From Aurifilum marmelostoma (Eukaryota; Ascomycota; Sordariomycetes; Diaporthales; Cryphonectriaceae), in the NCBI GenBank assembly GCA_027559495.1, contig JAMXSV010000010.1:2108001-2172000 (forward strand): 64,000 nt of DNA, written 5' to 3'. Each line of letters starts with the position of its first letter. The stretch's first letter is position 1. Shown in pieces: positions 1 through 12,284 of this stretch. Below the pieces are notes generated by a model. That model was given only the letters and a program-made list of their open reading frames with translations, was not told the DNA's origin and did no database searches. The translations under genes and the position numbers were made by a program.

Positions 1-202
1 AGGCGATGAACACACGGTGCAGGCCACGGATGGTGGTCTCAATCAAGTCATTGGGACCGACCTGTCGAACAGCTCCAATAGTGCCAATGGTGGTGGCCAG
101 GCCCGCAGTGCCAGTGGCAGCAACGGTGCCGGCCATAGTAGCGGTGCCCGCCGTAGCAATGGCTCTAGTAGACGTGGTCACGGCTCTGGGCGTAGCCATC
201 AT
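1..202 (-). CDS. Hypothetical protein, N-terminal part only (runs off left edge)
   Basis: The minus strand is open from a Met codon at 202 (a second Met follows at 199) to the window edge. It encodes about 67 residues: a Thr/Ala/Gly-rich segment (repeated ATAGT and TVAATGTAG-like stretches) followed by a more ordinary segment, VRQVGPNDLIETTIRGLHRV. The codons use C/G in third position as in neighbouring genes. No domain is recognisable, and the rest of the gene lies outside the window. The frame could also be an internal exon with its true start further upstream. I do not recognise the family. Confidence 0.4.
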   Translation of the reverse strand, partial: MMATPRAVTTSTRAIATAGTATMAGTVAATGTAGLATTIGTIGAVRQVGPNDLIETTIRGLHRVFIA

Positions 203-2648
203 GGCCACCACCGCTGATTTTAGAATCTGGGTGTTTCGTCGATATGTGAGGGGTAGACTGACAGTCATCGACTGGACTCTTTCTGTTCCTTCTTCTCTTC
301 TTTCTTCTTGGTGTTGCATTGACCAGAATGTTTCGATGCGCTCAAGTCTGAGGTGACAGCATCGGCACTCACTACTCATAGGCAGCGTTTCTAGCAAAAT
401 GAGGATGCAATTTTCAAGAGTCAAAACCCTATGTCCCCCATCGATTGGAGGCTAGTAGAGGCAAAACGTTCGTAGAAGGACGCCCTCCTCAGTCGTGACT
501 ATACTGCTTCAAGGTAGTGTTGGCGAGCCACTCAACTCAGTCCTTGCTGCGCAAGTACTTAACCCCTGTTGGCAGAATTTGATAATCACTGTCAAATATT
601 TACCAGTTACTATCACCTTTGGCTGGATTTCCCCGAAAACATCCGAATTTTCTCCTTGGCAAAGCCTCTGAGTGACGGGCGGTAGAAGTTGTGATGCTAC
701 GAACCGAACCTGATCGACGAAGCTTAGCAGATCTTTCCCATTTTGAAAACCAACATTCTCCAAGAGCAACGGCATCTTCGGCACGATGCCAGTCAGTGGT
801 TCAACAGACTATTTACTTATACTTTGGCTACGATCCAGAGGAGGTAATCTCCGGCGCGAGGGCGATGCCGACAACGGCTTTGAACCTGGCGCCCAAGCTA
901 CTGCAACCTTAATTCACGTCTCAGGATCCTGATTTACTTGTATTAGCAAGGTCAGATCCCCTCTCTGGCCTATGACATGGTCCTGATAATAATAATAAGA
1001 TGGTAGAAGGATTCGGAGCCCAGGGTCACAGAATGGTAGATCACATGACCTTGCGGGTCCTTCCTCGTGTGGGCGACATTGTTCTCTTTGGACCTTAATC
1101 TCCCCTCTCTTCTGAGCCCGCTCTGGATGATGCGCTCTGCTTGCTTCTATCAGAGGCCTCGTTAGGCGAGCTCCAGCTCTCTTCCATGGCGGACACGCGA
1201 GACACTTGCCAGAATCTCTGGCACGGCGGCCCTGAGTACGAGCTGTCCAGGAAATAAGCGGCAGTAACCCGAGTCGAGTCCAGTTTGAGGTGGGCCACAG
1301 GGGCACAAGGTACGTCATATCGTCTAGCTGGCCGAGGTCAGCAGCGGTGTACATAACAAAGCACTCATTCACTTACATAACCATTGTAGGAGTAAACTCG
1401 GTGTACACAGTACATGGGTATCAGGGTCCATTCTCAGCAAGGCACGACACGTGGTGAGAACCATGCAGACCTCTCGTGTCGAGGACAGGACTGGTGATGC
1501 CCAAAGTTTTTATGTCGGCTTTCGCGTTCTGAGGACCTCGGACCAAAGAAAAAGAAGAAAAAAGATTGAAATAAAAAATGAATCCCCAACAAGACCGTGA
1601 CCGATATCGCGTGATCGACAAACTACTCAGTGATGGTCCTGCTGGAGGAGTACTAAGAGGACAGGATGAACCCGTCTCTGGCAGAGACACAAAGGGACAG
1701 AGCAGACCCACAGCCCAAGATGTGTCATGTTTCTCTGACAGAAAACAGACTTGGTGAAGGGAGGCTCGTCAGTTTCTATTACATTGTGAATCCGGGGACG
1801 ATGAGCTGCATGGAGTCGCATGACTCTTGCGCAGGTCCACCGGGTCCAGCCCTGATCCATGGAGTCTCGCCGAGTTCACACCGCGAAGAATGTCACCTCG
1901 CCTCCTTCGGCTCCCAACCAAAAGCGCGTCACAAAATTCCTCATACTACGTTGTGTCGCGCCGCCCCCACTGGATCTAGATACTACGGACGGGGTCTGGA
2001 GGACCGGCGCCCACCACCCCACGACAAGCTCCGCCGCGACGCAACCTGCCCCGGTGTGGACCTCTCGCCTGGTCGGCGCAACCATCCAACCACAGCGCCG
2101 GCTGCATCACCCCGTTGTGGGGTGACACCTCTCGTCAGACATCGTGCCATGGGGAAGAAAAAAGGGCTGGCTCCATTGCTGACCATACCGGGCGGCGACT
2201 TTTAATTGCCTGGTTCTGAGCCTGGTCAAGAAGCGGGACCCTGGCGCCTGGCCTGGTTTTTCCTCTTACCATAGTAGTAAAGATTCGCTGTTCCAAGTTG
2301 GTGGTGAGATGGGTGGAAAAACACTGAACCGCCGGTGACCGAGCTCGGCGTGAAAAAGGTATCGTGCTAATCATTGCGATGTTGATATTTACCTCCATCG
2401 TATAAGAAAGAGCGATGTCTGCCTTCGCTCCTGCCTGTTGCATGGGTCCTTCCTTTTATTTGTTGTTTACGCTCTGCTCCGTCTCTCCTTCCCTCAATTG
2501 TTGGGTGTAATTTGACCTGTCCGTGTTGGACCTTCCCACCTAGGTCATAAACCACAAACCAACACACCCACACCACCGTCTCCTCGTCAATTTTGTTTTT
2601 CCTTCAACAATAATAAGCACAAGACATCCCGCGGACCCTGCTCCCAAC
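203..2648. other. Intergenic region, no supported gene
   Basis: About 2.4 kb between the left-edge gene and the first sugar transporter. Several open frames of 60-180 codons exist on both strands (the longest is plus 1666-2205), but they overlap each other, lack any recognisable motif and have unbiased codon choice. I regard them as chance. The last 600 bases before 2649 presumably hold the transporter promoter. No long repeat or mobile-element terminus is visible. Confidence 0.6.
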
Positions 2649-4455
2649 ATGGTCAGCACGAACGAGGCTGTGGGCGACGAGGCGGCCAACAGGAGCGTCT
2701 CACCAGCTGCCAGCCACCATGGGTCCGCCGAAGAGGGCAGCTCGCGGCCGGTGACCTTCATGGGCCAGAGCGGGCACCGCCTCAGCCTGTTGCAGACGGC
2801 GCTGATCGTGGCCCCTGCGTACATATCCTTTGGTTACAACCAGGCAGGTCTGGGCGGCCTGCTTACTGAGGAAGACTGGGTCAAAACGTTTCCCGCGATC
2901 GACACGGTAAACAGCACGGGCGCCACAAAGAGCGCAAAGTCGACCCTCCAGGGCTTCGTGGTGGCCACCTTTGTCATCGGCGCCCTGGTCGGCGCCCTGT
3001 CGTGCTCGTGGTCTGGAGACAAGTTTGGCCGGCGCAATGTGATCTTCTTTGCCGCCGTGTGCACTCTTATCGGCGTCATTCTCGAGGCGGCCGCATTCGG
3101 CCTCCCGCAGTTCATTGTGGGCCGTGTGATCCTGGGCTTCGGCATCGGACAGCTCAGCTCCATTGTGCCCGTGTGGCAGAGCGAGACGGCGGGCGCGGCC
3201 AACCGGGGCCGACACGTTGTCATTGACGGCTTGTTCATCTGCCTGGGATACACGCTCGAGTCATGGATCAACCTGGGCTTCTTCGAGTACAAGACGGGCC
3301 CAATCACCTGGCGGCCTCCCATCGCCATCGCCAGCTTCTTCTCCATGGTCATCATCGCCTGCATCTACTTCCTGCCCGAGTCGCCGCGCTGGCTGGTGCT
3401 CAAGAACAGGGTCGACGAGGCGCGCCACGTCATCGCCGGGTTTCGCGCCAAGTCGGAAGACGCCTTCGATGTACACGCCGAGGTGTCGGGCATCGAGCTC
3501 TCGCTGGAGGAGGGCACGGGGAAGAAGGTCAAGCTCAGCGACATGCTCTCCATGGGCGAGGACAAGCTGCTATACCGGTTCGGGCTGTGCATGCTCCTGC
3601 AGTTCTTCCAGCAGATGTCGTAAGTATTCATCACCCAGGACCTTCAATATCCACCTGTCTTTCTCTCTGTGAAGGAGGATCCCCTGCTGACGTCCCTTTT
3701 TTCTGCAGGGGCACCAACCTGATTTCCGTCTACGCCACCATCATCTTCCAGACCAACCTCGGCATGAGCTCCGCCAACGCCCGCGCCCTTACTGGCGGCG
3801 CGCTGACCTGGAAGTTCCTGTCGTCCTTCATCGCCTTCTTCACAATCGACCGTCTGGGCCGCCGCGCCGTCTTCCTGATCTCGGGCACAGGCATGGCCTG
3901 CTGCATGGTCGTGCTGGCCGTGGCCACGTCGTTTGGTGTGGATAACCACGCTGCGCAGATCGCGGCCGGTGTCTTCATCTACCTGTTCAACACCTTTGTG
4001 CCCATTGGTTTCCTCGGTGCCAACTTCCTGTACTGTACCGAGGTCGCGCCTCTCCGCCTGCGCATGGCCATGTCCTCCATCTCTACCGCCAACCACTGGC
4101 TCTGGTGAGTCGATACGCCCCCTCCTTATTTCTCTTGTCTCCTAGGTTGTTGTTTGCTGACAAGCATGCTCTCTCTTTCAGGAACTTTGTCGTCGTCATG
4201 ATCACCCCCGTCGCCATTGACACGATTGGGTGGAAATTCTACATTGTCTTCGCCTGCATCGGCGCCTGTATCCCGATAACGGTCTTCTTCTTCTACCCCG
4301 AGACGATGGGCCGTAACCTGGAAGAGATCGACCTCATGTTTAGGGACTCGCCGTCCATCTGGTCGACCGTCAGATTCGCCAAGAGCAGGCCGGTGGGAAT
4401 GCCACAGGAGTTTGTTCATGACAAGTCGAAGCATGCCGTTGCTCACGTGGAGTAA
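2649..4455 (+). CDS. MFS sugar transporter (hexose-permease-like)
   Basis: Predicted 12-TM plasma-membrane sugar/H+ symporter of the fungal sugar-transporter family (PF00083). Three exons: 2649-3619, 3709-4104 and 4182-4455. Introns are 3620-3708 (gtaagt...cag, phase 2) and 4105-4181 (gtgagt...cag, phase 2), giving 546 aa. After a hydrophilic N-terminus of about 35 residues the family marks appear in order: FGYNQAGLGGLL in TM1, GDKFGRRN in the TM2-3 loop, PESPRWL before the central loop, QFFQQMSGTNLISVYAT at the TM7 junction restored by splicing, and PETMGRNLEEID after TM12. Length matches the family. It stands alone with no obvious operon-like partner, and its substrate cannot be read from sequence. 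Confidence 0.93.
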
Positions 4456-4780
4456 TTGATTTTATACTTGGGCTTTTGTTGTTCTTGGCGTTTCGGGAGG
4501 TTTCCTAAAGACCATATATGGGCAAGGAAACCAGGGCTGGTGTATGGATCATGATGTGACGAAGTCTGATTATCATCATCATCGTCATCATTGGACATTA
4601 GTATGGAGTGATATGAACGGTCTAGATACCAACATCAATAACATTTATACACAATAAGGGTGAATGGATACCCAAACATCACTCAACTTGTCGAGACTCT
4701 TTGTGTTCACACAATATTGAAAGACATTATTCATTATTGGTGGTATATACCGACCGGACCATCCCTCCTCCACTCTCTTG
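4456..4780. other. Short convergent intergenic region
   Basis: About 325 bp between the stop of the plus-strand transporter and the stop of the minus-strand membrane protein. It is AT-rich with a (TCA/ATC) microsatellite near 4570-4590. It should hold the 3' ends of both transcripts. Nothing else is seen. Confidence 0.5.
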
Positions 4781-6579
4781 TCAACGCGGCGACAGCCCCG
4801 AGATGGCCGAGATTCTCCCCGGATGCGGTGGCCCGCTCCCAGACGAGCTCAGCGGGCTGACCTCATCTACCACTCCCTGGACGGCGCTCACGTCGACCGC
4901 GAGATGCTGCGGCCTCTGCTGCGGCCTCGTGGCCATCGCCATGGCAGCTGTTGACGGCATCGCCGTGGCCAGAGGCGGGGGGTGCTGGATCGGCAGCCTC
5001 TGGCTCTCCGTGTCGCTGCTGTCGCTGCTGACCTGCACATCTGGCACGGTGGACTGGGACGCGGAACCCATCGGGGACGGGGGAGGCAGGGCATCGCCGG
5101 CGTGGCCGGCGCGGTCCCGCTCGGGCCCGGCGTTGGGGCTCGGGCTGGGGTGCCAGTACTCCCACTGTCCGTAGGGGCTCAGGTAAGGGTAGGCTGGGCT
5201 CTCCGGGGGCGGGGGCGGGAACGGGTAGGGGGAGAGCTGGTACTGGGTGCTGGTGGTGCTGCTTCCCTGGGAGGCGCGGGGGTCCGTCTGGCTGGTGGGC
5301 GGGGAGGCCTGCTGGTGGAAGGAGCGCCAGGGGGGGTAGGACGACGGGGTCAGGTAGGGGTCTGCTGCTGCGGTTGCTGCTGCTACCTGCGTGGTCCCGT
5401 GTCCTGGGTGTGGCTCTTCTGCTGCTGGTGGTCGCGATGCCGGCGGTGGTGCAGCCAGCCCGTCTAGACCACTGCTCACGGGGGACGCGGACGAGGACGT
5501 GGAGCCCTGGCGGGCGAGGTCCAGGGCCGGGTTCGAGCTGAGGGGTCCCCCCCCCGCTGCCGGGGGCGTTGCCTGGCCTCTGGCCCCACCGCTGCATCCA
5601 CGAGATGGGCCCGGCGGAGCCTCTCCCTGCTCCTACGGTCATGACCTGTGGCGGGGCGAGCCGGGCGCTGGACCGCCGCGGTATGAGGGGTGCTGGGGAT
5701 GGCGTCATGGTCATGATGGGGGGTAGTGGTGGTGAATGCGGGTTGTGGCGGCCGGGGAGGTTGAGGCCGGGGGGGCGGAGGTCGGTGCTGTACATGCTCG
5801 AGGAGCGGTTCCGGGCTTGTCTGCTGGTGGTGGTGGGGGGCTGTGCGGGGTGGTGGTGGTCGTATAGATCTACTATGGCTGTGTATCGGGTGGTGTCTTG
5901 TGGTGACTGGGATTGTATGGGCAGGACGGTGCTGGCGTGGGAGTGGTGAGCGGGGGGGAGGGGTGGGAGGTAGAGGGGTGGTGGAATGGAGAGGAGGGGC
6001 TGGAGCAGGACGAGGTGGAGGCTGTTGTTGTTGGTGGTGATGATGATGATGATGATGATGATGGCCACCACCAGGGCGTGGGAAATCGGCCTGCGACACA
6101 GGGGCCATCTCCGGGGCGTTAAAGTCAAACGGCGGAGGGTTGTTGTCGTACTTTTTCAGCTTGGCGAGTCGTCTCTGGCGCCGGTGCAGGAGGACCACGG
6201 CGGTGAGGATCAGGAGGACGGCGAAGGGGACCCCCAGGCCCAGGGAGAGCTTGGCTGCGAGCTGGTCGTGGGAGGACTGGGCGGCCCTTGCGGCGGCGGC
6301 GGAGGAGGAGGACGAGGTGGCTCTTGGGTTGGTGGAGGGCGGGTAGGTGGGGACGATGGTCTGTATGCCGGTGAGGGTGAAGGAGGGGGATGGTGATCGG
6401 GGGGCGAGCAAGTATGGTGAGGGTTCCGATCGTGGACTTGTTGTTGTCGTTGGTGTCGTGCTGCTGCGGCTGCTCTGGCTCGCTGATGTGGTTGTGGCCA
6501 GGGACAAGACGGTGGCGGCGAGTCTCGTGCGCCTCCTTCTTCCAATCCTCCTCCTTGGGACCTTCTGTGGTGCTGCCAT
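4781..6579 (-). CDS. Ser/Thr-rich single-pass membrane protein with Pro-rich tail; frame broken at two G/C runs
   Basis: The gene begins at Met 6579 (MAAPQKVPRRR) with a basic then short hydrophobic leader, followed by a Ser/Thr-rich ectodomain. One strong TM segment follows (LGLGVPFAVLLILTAVVLL) with a basic stop-transfer (HRRQRR), then a long cytoplasmic Pro-rich tail containing ten consecutive His and a Gln run. This architecture resembles fungal Mid2/Wsc-type wall sensors and similar proteins with a SKG6-like TM. The reading frame breaks twice: at the C/G run 5952-5958 (7 bases, six restores the frame) and at 5547-5555 (9 bases, eight restores it). The frames join as ...LPPTPPPAHHSHAST... 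and ...NAPGSGGGPLSSNPALDL..., giving about 598 aa to the stop at 4781. Codon character is coding-like throughout, so I treat it as one gene with indels. The function is inferred only. Confidence 0.62.
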
Positions 6580-8413
6580 GCTGGTCACTGTGGAGATGCT
6601 GTGACTTCTTGAGCACGTACACGTCCTGGTGTCGTGGTTGTCTCCATCGTCATCGTCATCGTCGCCGCCCGAGTGTCTGCAGCCTGCTGCTGCCGACCTC
6701 CTCCTATTCGCCTTCTTGGAGCCTGGAGATAGCAAAATTAGGTCATTTGGATTTTTGTAATAACACCATCCTCGTGTGATGGCTCTGTCATATGCAGTGT
6801 TGTTTCACTCACCTCCAAGATAAATCCTTCCACATGCCGCCTCGTCGCAGTCCCGTATTGTCCAGACCCTCTTCGCCACTGGTGTGTCTCCTTTTCCAAG
6901 AATTGGGTCTGTTGGAGCGCTTGACTCTGTTTCGATGCACAGGCTATCCTCGAGTAGACAGATGTATCTCCTGGGACAGCACAGCGAAGAGCCCCCCTCT
7001 GGTGTCGCTGTGGTGCTGCATGACTGGTGTGTCTCATCCCCAGACGGGAGAAAACACCCCGTCGTGGTATCTTTAATAGTGGCACTTCTGCTGCTGATCT
7101 CGCCATCATACCCCTCTGACGACGACGACAACAACCACCACCTCGCCCTATCTTTATTCTCGGCACCGCCCTCCTCGCGGGCGGCGGCGCTGCTCCACGG
7201 TCCCGCGGTGGCTGCTGGCAATACCTGTCGCAGCCGGCTCATATTATATTCCTCTGCAGCTTGGGGTAATGCGGGGGAAGGTCCTCAGCTCCCATCCTCC
7301 TTCTTGTTTTTGTGGAAAACCCGGTTTCTGCAATTGAAGTTTTTTTTTTCAGAGTTTCTCGAGTCGTATAGTGATAATGAATGAAATCCAGTTCAATCTT
7401 TTCCGCACCCGGCGGCGGCGGCGGCGGGGATACTTTGCTTCTCTCCTCTTGGGGGTTTCAGTCGCAGCTAGGATCGGCCGTAGCGATACCTTTTGTGAGG
7501 GATGGGACGGTGGTGCATTGAGGGTTTTGGGTCGGGGAGTACGGTAGTGTACTTTTTTTTTTTTTTCTCTCTCTTCTTTTTCAGCTGAAAGGTGGGTGGA
7601 GGGGTGAGGGGGAGGAGGAAGGGGGGGGGGGGAGAGAAGAAGTAGACTGGGCGAGGTTCTGGCTCGGGTCTTTTGCCTCGCATCAGCCTTACCAACCCAT
7701 TATTTAGTTTTCTCAATGTCTAATTCTTGCATTATTATTATTATTATTACTATTATTTTCCTCTCTCTCTTTTTCTCTTTTCTTTCATTTTATTATTCAA
7801 GCTCAACACACTTCGTGTCTCGCAAGTGTTAGGCTGCAGACCACAACGACCCGACCTGTTCGGGACCCGGGCCCCAGCCCAGCCCAGCCCAACCCGGACC
7901 ACAACCCCCCCCCCCCCGCCTTCCTCTCCTCCGTTTCCCTTTTCTCTCTCTTGTTCTCAGCCAAGACAACTCGACCGTGCTGCCTGCCTGCTACTTTGTT
8001 TTCGCTACTACATTTCATCTGACAGTTCGAATGACTGGGGATTTCTGTCGGGACACACTGACTCATCACCAGATAAGCTCCCAGACCAGAGTGTGAGAAA
8101 AGAAAAAGGGAGAGAGGAAAAAAAAAAAAAAAAAGAGGGGTAGTAGGATTCCCATCCTAGTTCTCGGGAGGAAAAGAAAGAAAAAAAAAAGGAGCTGTAA
8201 ACTTCTTTTCCTCGTCCTACTCTACTGGACGGCCTTGAATGCGGGGCTGTCTCTCAATCGCTCTCCTCAGTATGCGTGTGAGAGAGAGAGTGTACACACC
8301 GCAAAGGTTTCGGTGGTGGTCAAAAACTGGGGTGGCTGGCTGGCCTGGTGGCGGTGGTCACTGTGCATGGGCCGCAGGGCTGACATTGCCGGGCAGGTAG
8401 GTCTCTTGTGTGC

Positions 8414-8444
<31 letters not shown>

Positions 8445-9588
8445 TGTTGCACCATGGGGAGGCTCGGCGCCGAGGCTTGCGGGGTCCCGATTCGTTTTGG
8501 ATGAGGTAGGGGGAGGGGAGGGAGGGGGAGGGGGGTCTTGTTGCTTGCCTGTTGTTTTGTGCTGATGTGGATTACTGTATTTCTCCTTCTCTCCGTCCTG
8601 TGCTGTGATACGGCACACACACACACCCACCCACCTTGGCTATGTCTCACGGCTGTCTGTGCTAATGGGCCGATGAGATGCGTTGTGTGGTTTGGTTTTT
8701 TTTTGTGTGCGTGTGTGTATATGTCCCCAAGCAATACACACATGCAGCCAGGAAAGCATTGAAAAAAAATAAAACATTCCAAAGTACACCTTGGTTATGA
8801 TTCTTGTTCCTACGCACACACTCCTCCATCCCAGCGCCTTGCGTGTATGCAGTCATCGCCTCTCGTCCCCAATCATCATCGTAATACAGACACACACACA
8901 CACGTGCGTATTAGAAATTCCACTACGCACCTAGTAATCCCCATGTTTCGCGCGTAAGCCACCATCCCCCCTCCAACCCCCTTCCCCCCCTCCCCCCGGC
9001 TCTCCCAAGACATACACTCACACACACACACACGATTCGTTTTGCCGAGGTGGGGACTCCGCTCGCCCGCATTCCACGTCAATGCCGGCGCCGTGTTCAG
9101 CCCGCCCCGATATGCCGTGCCACCTTGCTAGTTCTCTTGTTTTCCCCGGCTGTAAGCACTGCACTCACACGTGGACAGTGGGCGCCAGCAGCAAGCGGTC
9201 TGGACCGATAAGAACTAAGGGCAAGAAGGAGGAAGAAAAAAAAAAAGGAAAAGGAAAAAAAAAAAGGCGCATGCATGCAATGTAGTCAGCAGCTTATGCA
9301 TCCCCATTCTCCCCCCCCCCCCCCCACCAGTCCCAATGTGGTGTGTGATTGGTCGTGGAACGCCGTGGTGCCGGCTTATCGTGCCGCTGATTTTCTGTCT
9401 CTTCTCTGTGTATGTATGTGACAAGAGACCTATCGTGAGCCTGCTGCGTATTATTTGTCATGACTTTCGCAAAGGGAACGATCGACAGAAATTTGTTCGA
9501 TAGTGTGTTCTTCATCTTTGCCGTTTTTTGTTTTGTTTGTCGTTTTCTCATGTTGCTTTCTTCTCTCTCTCTACCAACATCATCATCA
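6580..9588. other. Large intergenic region, microsatellite-rich
   Basis: About 3 kb between the start of the minus-strand membrane protein and the stop of the TOK channel. The first part is probably the promoter and 5' leader of the membrane protein. It contains an (ATT)n tract near 7731-7748, an A17 run at 8118-8134, a (CT)n tract at about 8414-8441, several CA/TG tracts (8620, 8890, 9020) and a C15 run at 9311-9325. Open frames here are low-complexity and unsupported. A small gene cannot be excluded but none can be supported. Confidence 0.5.
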
Positions 9589-11896
9589 TCATGTTTCCTC
9601 TTTCGGCGCGTGCTGCTGCTGATGCTGCTGCTGCTGCTGCTGCTGCTGGGGTGCCGAGCTCACCCTCGCCAGCGCCTCGTCCTTCATCGCCCGCAGCTCG
9701 TCCGCCAGCCTCTTCTCGAGCTCCTCCAGCACCCACTCCGCCTCCTCCTGGCTCCCCATGAGCGGCGACTTGGACCCCACCCAGCTCCACTGCAGGTGCT
9801 CCGGGTCGTCCCCCACCTCCTCGTCGTGCCCGCCCGCCGCCTCCAGGCTGACGCCGTCCTTGACCGCCGCAGGCACCTTGCCGCCCTGCTGCTTGCGCCG
9901 CCGCTTCGGCACCGGCTTCCTGTGCGTCCCCGCGTTGGACTCGTCCTCCCCGACCAGCTTGAGGAACCACGCCCACTCCTCAAACGAGTACTTGCGCGGC
10001 GGGTGCGACCGGAGGTGCTGCGTCACGCGCGAGATCTCGTCGATCAGCAGGATGGTGAACTCGTGGCGGTCCTCGGGGATCTCCTGCGGCAGGTCCGCCG
10101 CCATCCTCGGCATGGACATCGCCCGCGTCATCTTGAGCGTCCGGGGGTCCGGATCATCGCCCTCGGGGCGTCCACGTCTGCCCGCGGCCCTGGTTGACCC
10201 TTTGCTCCCTGGCCGGTTGAGCCTGGGCGTGTTGTCGCCCGCCCTGCGCGATGATGAGGGCCGCTCGGCTGGTTCCTGGAAGGAGAGGTGTGTGCTGCCG
10301 CCGCTTCCGCTCGGGCTGGGGTCCGGAACTGTCAAGGCACGTCGGATACTGATGGACGGGGATGTGGGCGTCTTGTTGTCGGTGGTCTGGTCCGCCTTGT
10401 CAGGTGATGAAGGTGTCTCTCCGTGGACATCGCCGCTGTCCTTTTCACCAGCCAATCTGCTGACTTGCCTCTGCATCCGCTGGCGGCCCACCTCTTCCTC
10501 CTCGGCGATCAGCTTCTGCTCGTCCTCCTCCTCCTCCTCCTCCTCTTCCTCCTCCTCGTCAGTCTCGCCCTCTTCGTGATGCCGCTGATGAGCGATGCCC
10601 AGGAATCCCGGCGGGCTCTCTTCGATTTCGGCCTCATCACTCTCCTCGTCAAACACCTTGCCCATGGACAGGGCCCGGGCCAGCATCTTGAACTCCTTCT
10701 TGATACCCCTCTCGCCCGGTAGCACCGTGACCGTGCCCAGCCAGTCCGTCCAGTCCCGGACCATCTTGACCACGGTGTCGCCGGCATTGGAGATCAGGAC
10801 CGTCATGGTCGGCAGCGCCAGCAGTGACCAGAAGACAAAAAAGGACTTGCCCGCAGGGCTGGAGGGCGTGACATCGCCGTATCCGATGGTGGTCAGCGAG
10901 ACAAAGGCAAAGTAGAAGCCGTCAAAGTAGGTCCAGCCCTGGTAGGCCACCTCGCACTGCCAGAAGATGGCGCCTCCGACCAGCCACAGGATCAGCCACA
11001 CCGTGGTCGAGATGCCCATGGCCATCCACCTCCGCCGCTTCTCCGACCGCGCCTGGATCTTCCTCATCAGCTCAAACTCCTTCTGGCGGCGCTCCAGCTC
11101 CCGCAGGGCCGTGGGCGTGCGGCTGGCCATGCTGTAGCCGTCACGCTCTTCGCCGCCGCCCTCGTGGTCGGTCACGGGGATCAGGATGTCGTCTCTCCCG
11201 CGGCGGATCATGCGCTTCAGCATCCGCTTGCGGTTCTTCTCTAGTATCCGCGCGCCCAGCTGTCTCCGGCCGCGCTCCAGGATGAGGCTGCGGATGGAGC
11301 CGACGACCAGACCGAGGCTGATGACGCCGATGAGGGCGTAGGGGATCAGGAGACCACGGCCCAGACGGGTCTGGCTGTAGAAGTCGCCAAAGCCCACGGT
11401 GAAGAGGGTGACGTCGGCCCAGTAGACACCATCCAGGAAGGGCCAGCCCTCGATCTTGGAGAAGACGAGGGCGCCCAGCAGCAGGTAGACCAGGAACATG
11501 ATGGTCTGCAGCATGAGGGTGCGCTGGCTGGTGGTGAGCTGGAAGTCCTTGGAGTAGTAGCCCTTGGTGGCGCCCCAGACCGTGACCACCATGAGGGTGG
11601 AGCAGACAAAGTAGAGGATGGCGGCGTAGATGCCATAGTAGAAGGCCCCCGACCAGATGTACTCGATCTCTGGCTGCCGCACCAGGGGGCCGGCGGCGGT
11701 GGCGCACAGTGCTATCAGCAGGATGGAGGAGATGTACCATGTGGTGATGGTGATGGGCTGGGCGATGGTCCACCTGATCTTCCTTGCCATGTTGAGCAGG
11801 AGGATGACATTTGCGACCAGAGCCAGGGCAAGCTGGATGGCGTTGATGACGGTCAGCCTGGGCGGGTAGAGAGAGACGTTAGCACCCCCTCCCTTC

Positions 11897-11928
<32 letters not shown>

Positions 11929-12284
11929 ATACTGCGAAAAAAAAAAAAGAAAAAAAAAAGAACGACAACCTACCATATCGGGTCACTGATGAACACGGCG
12001 AGGTCGAGATCAGACCCTGTCGGATAGTACTGTCTCCAGGGCCGCACCAGGGCACAGACACTGAAGGCACTGGCGACAGGCCCCAGGGTGCCCGCGACCA
12101 TTGGGAATGCGGAGCTGGCGAACCAGAACCGGCTGGGGTCCAGGTGGGCCTCATCGTTGTGGATGCCTCTTGGCTCTGCCGGTGCCTCTCGGCTCTCTCC
12201 CTTCTCGTGTTTCTGTGGCGAGTGATCTCTCTCGTCAAAGGACTCGGCGTGCTCCTCGACGTGGTCACCACTGTCGGCCATCAT
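9589..12284 (-). CDS. TOK1: TOK-type outward-rectifying two-pore potassium channel
   Basis: Fungal plasma-membrane K+ channel with eight TM segments and two pore loops. Two exons: 11974-12284 and 9589-11857. The intron 11858-11973 has a gtaggt donor, a GCTAAC branch-like motif and a cccgcccag acceptor, phase 2, giving 859 aa. The N-terminus is hydrophilic and acidic, and TM segments start in exon 1 (SAFPMVAGTLGPVASAFSV). The first selectivity filter reads TVGFGD (preceded by GVYWADVTLF). The second reads TTIGYGD (preceded by FDGFYFAFVSL). The long C-terminal tail has an acidic run of more than ten Glu, a Ser/Pro-rich region and a Gln/His-rich terminus. GFGD/GYGD plus the 8-TM order is diagnostic of TOK channels. 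The intron carries a CAG/CTG microsatellite and poly-A/T tracts. Confidence 0.95.

Noticed and set aside
1666..2205. 179-codon plus-strand frame in the first intergenic region
   Set aside because: No motif, no codon bias, overlaps equally long frames on the other strand.
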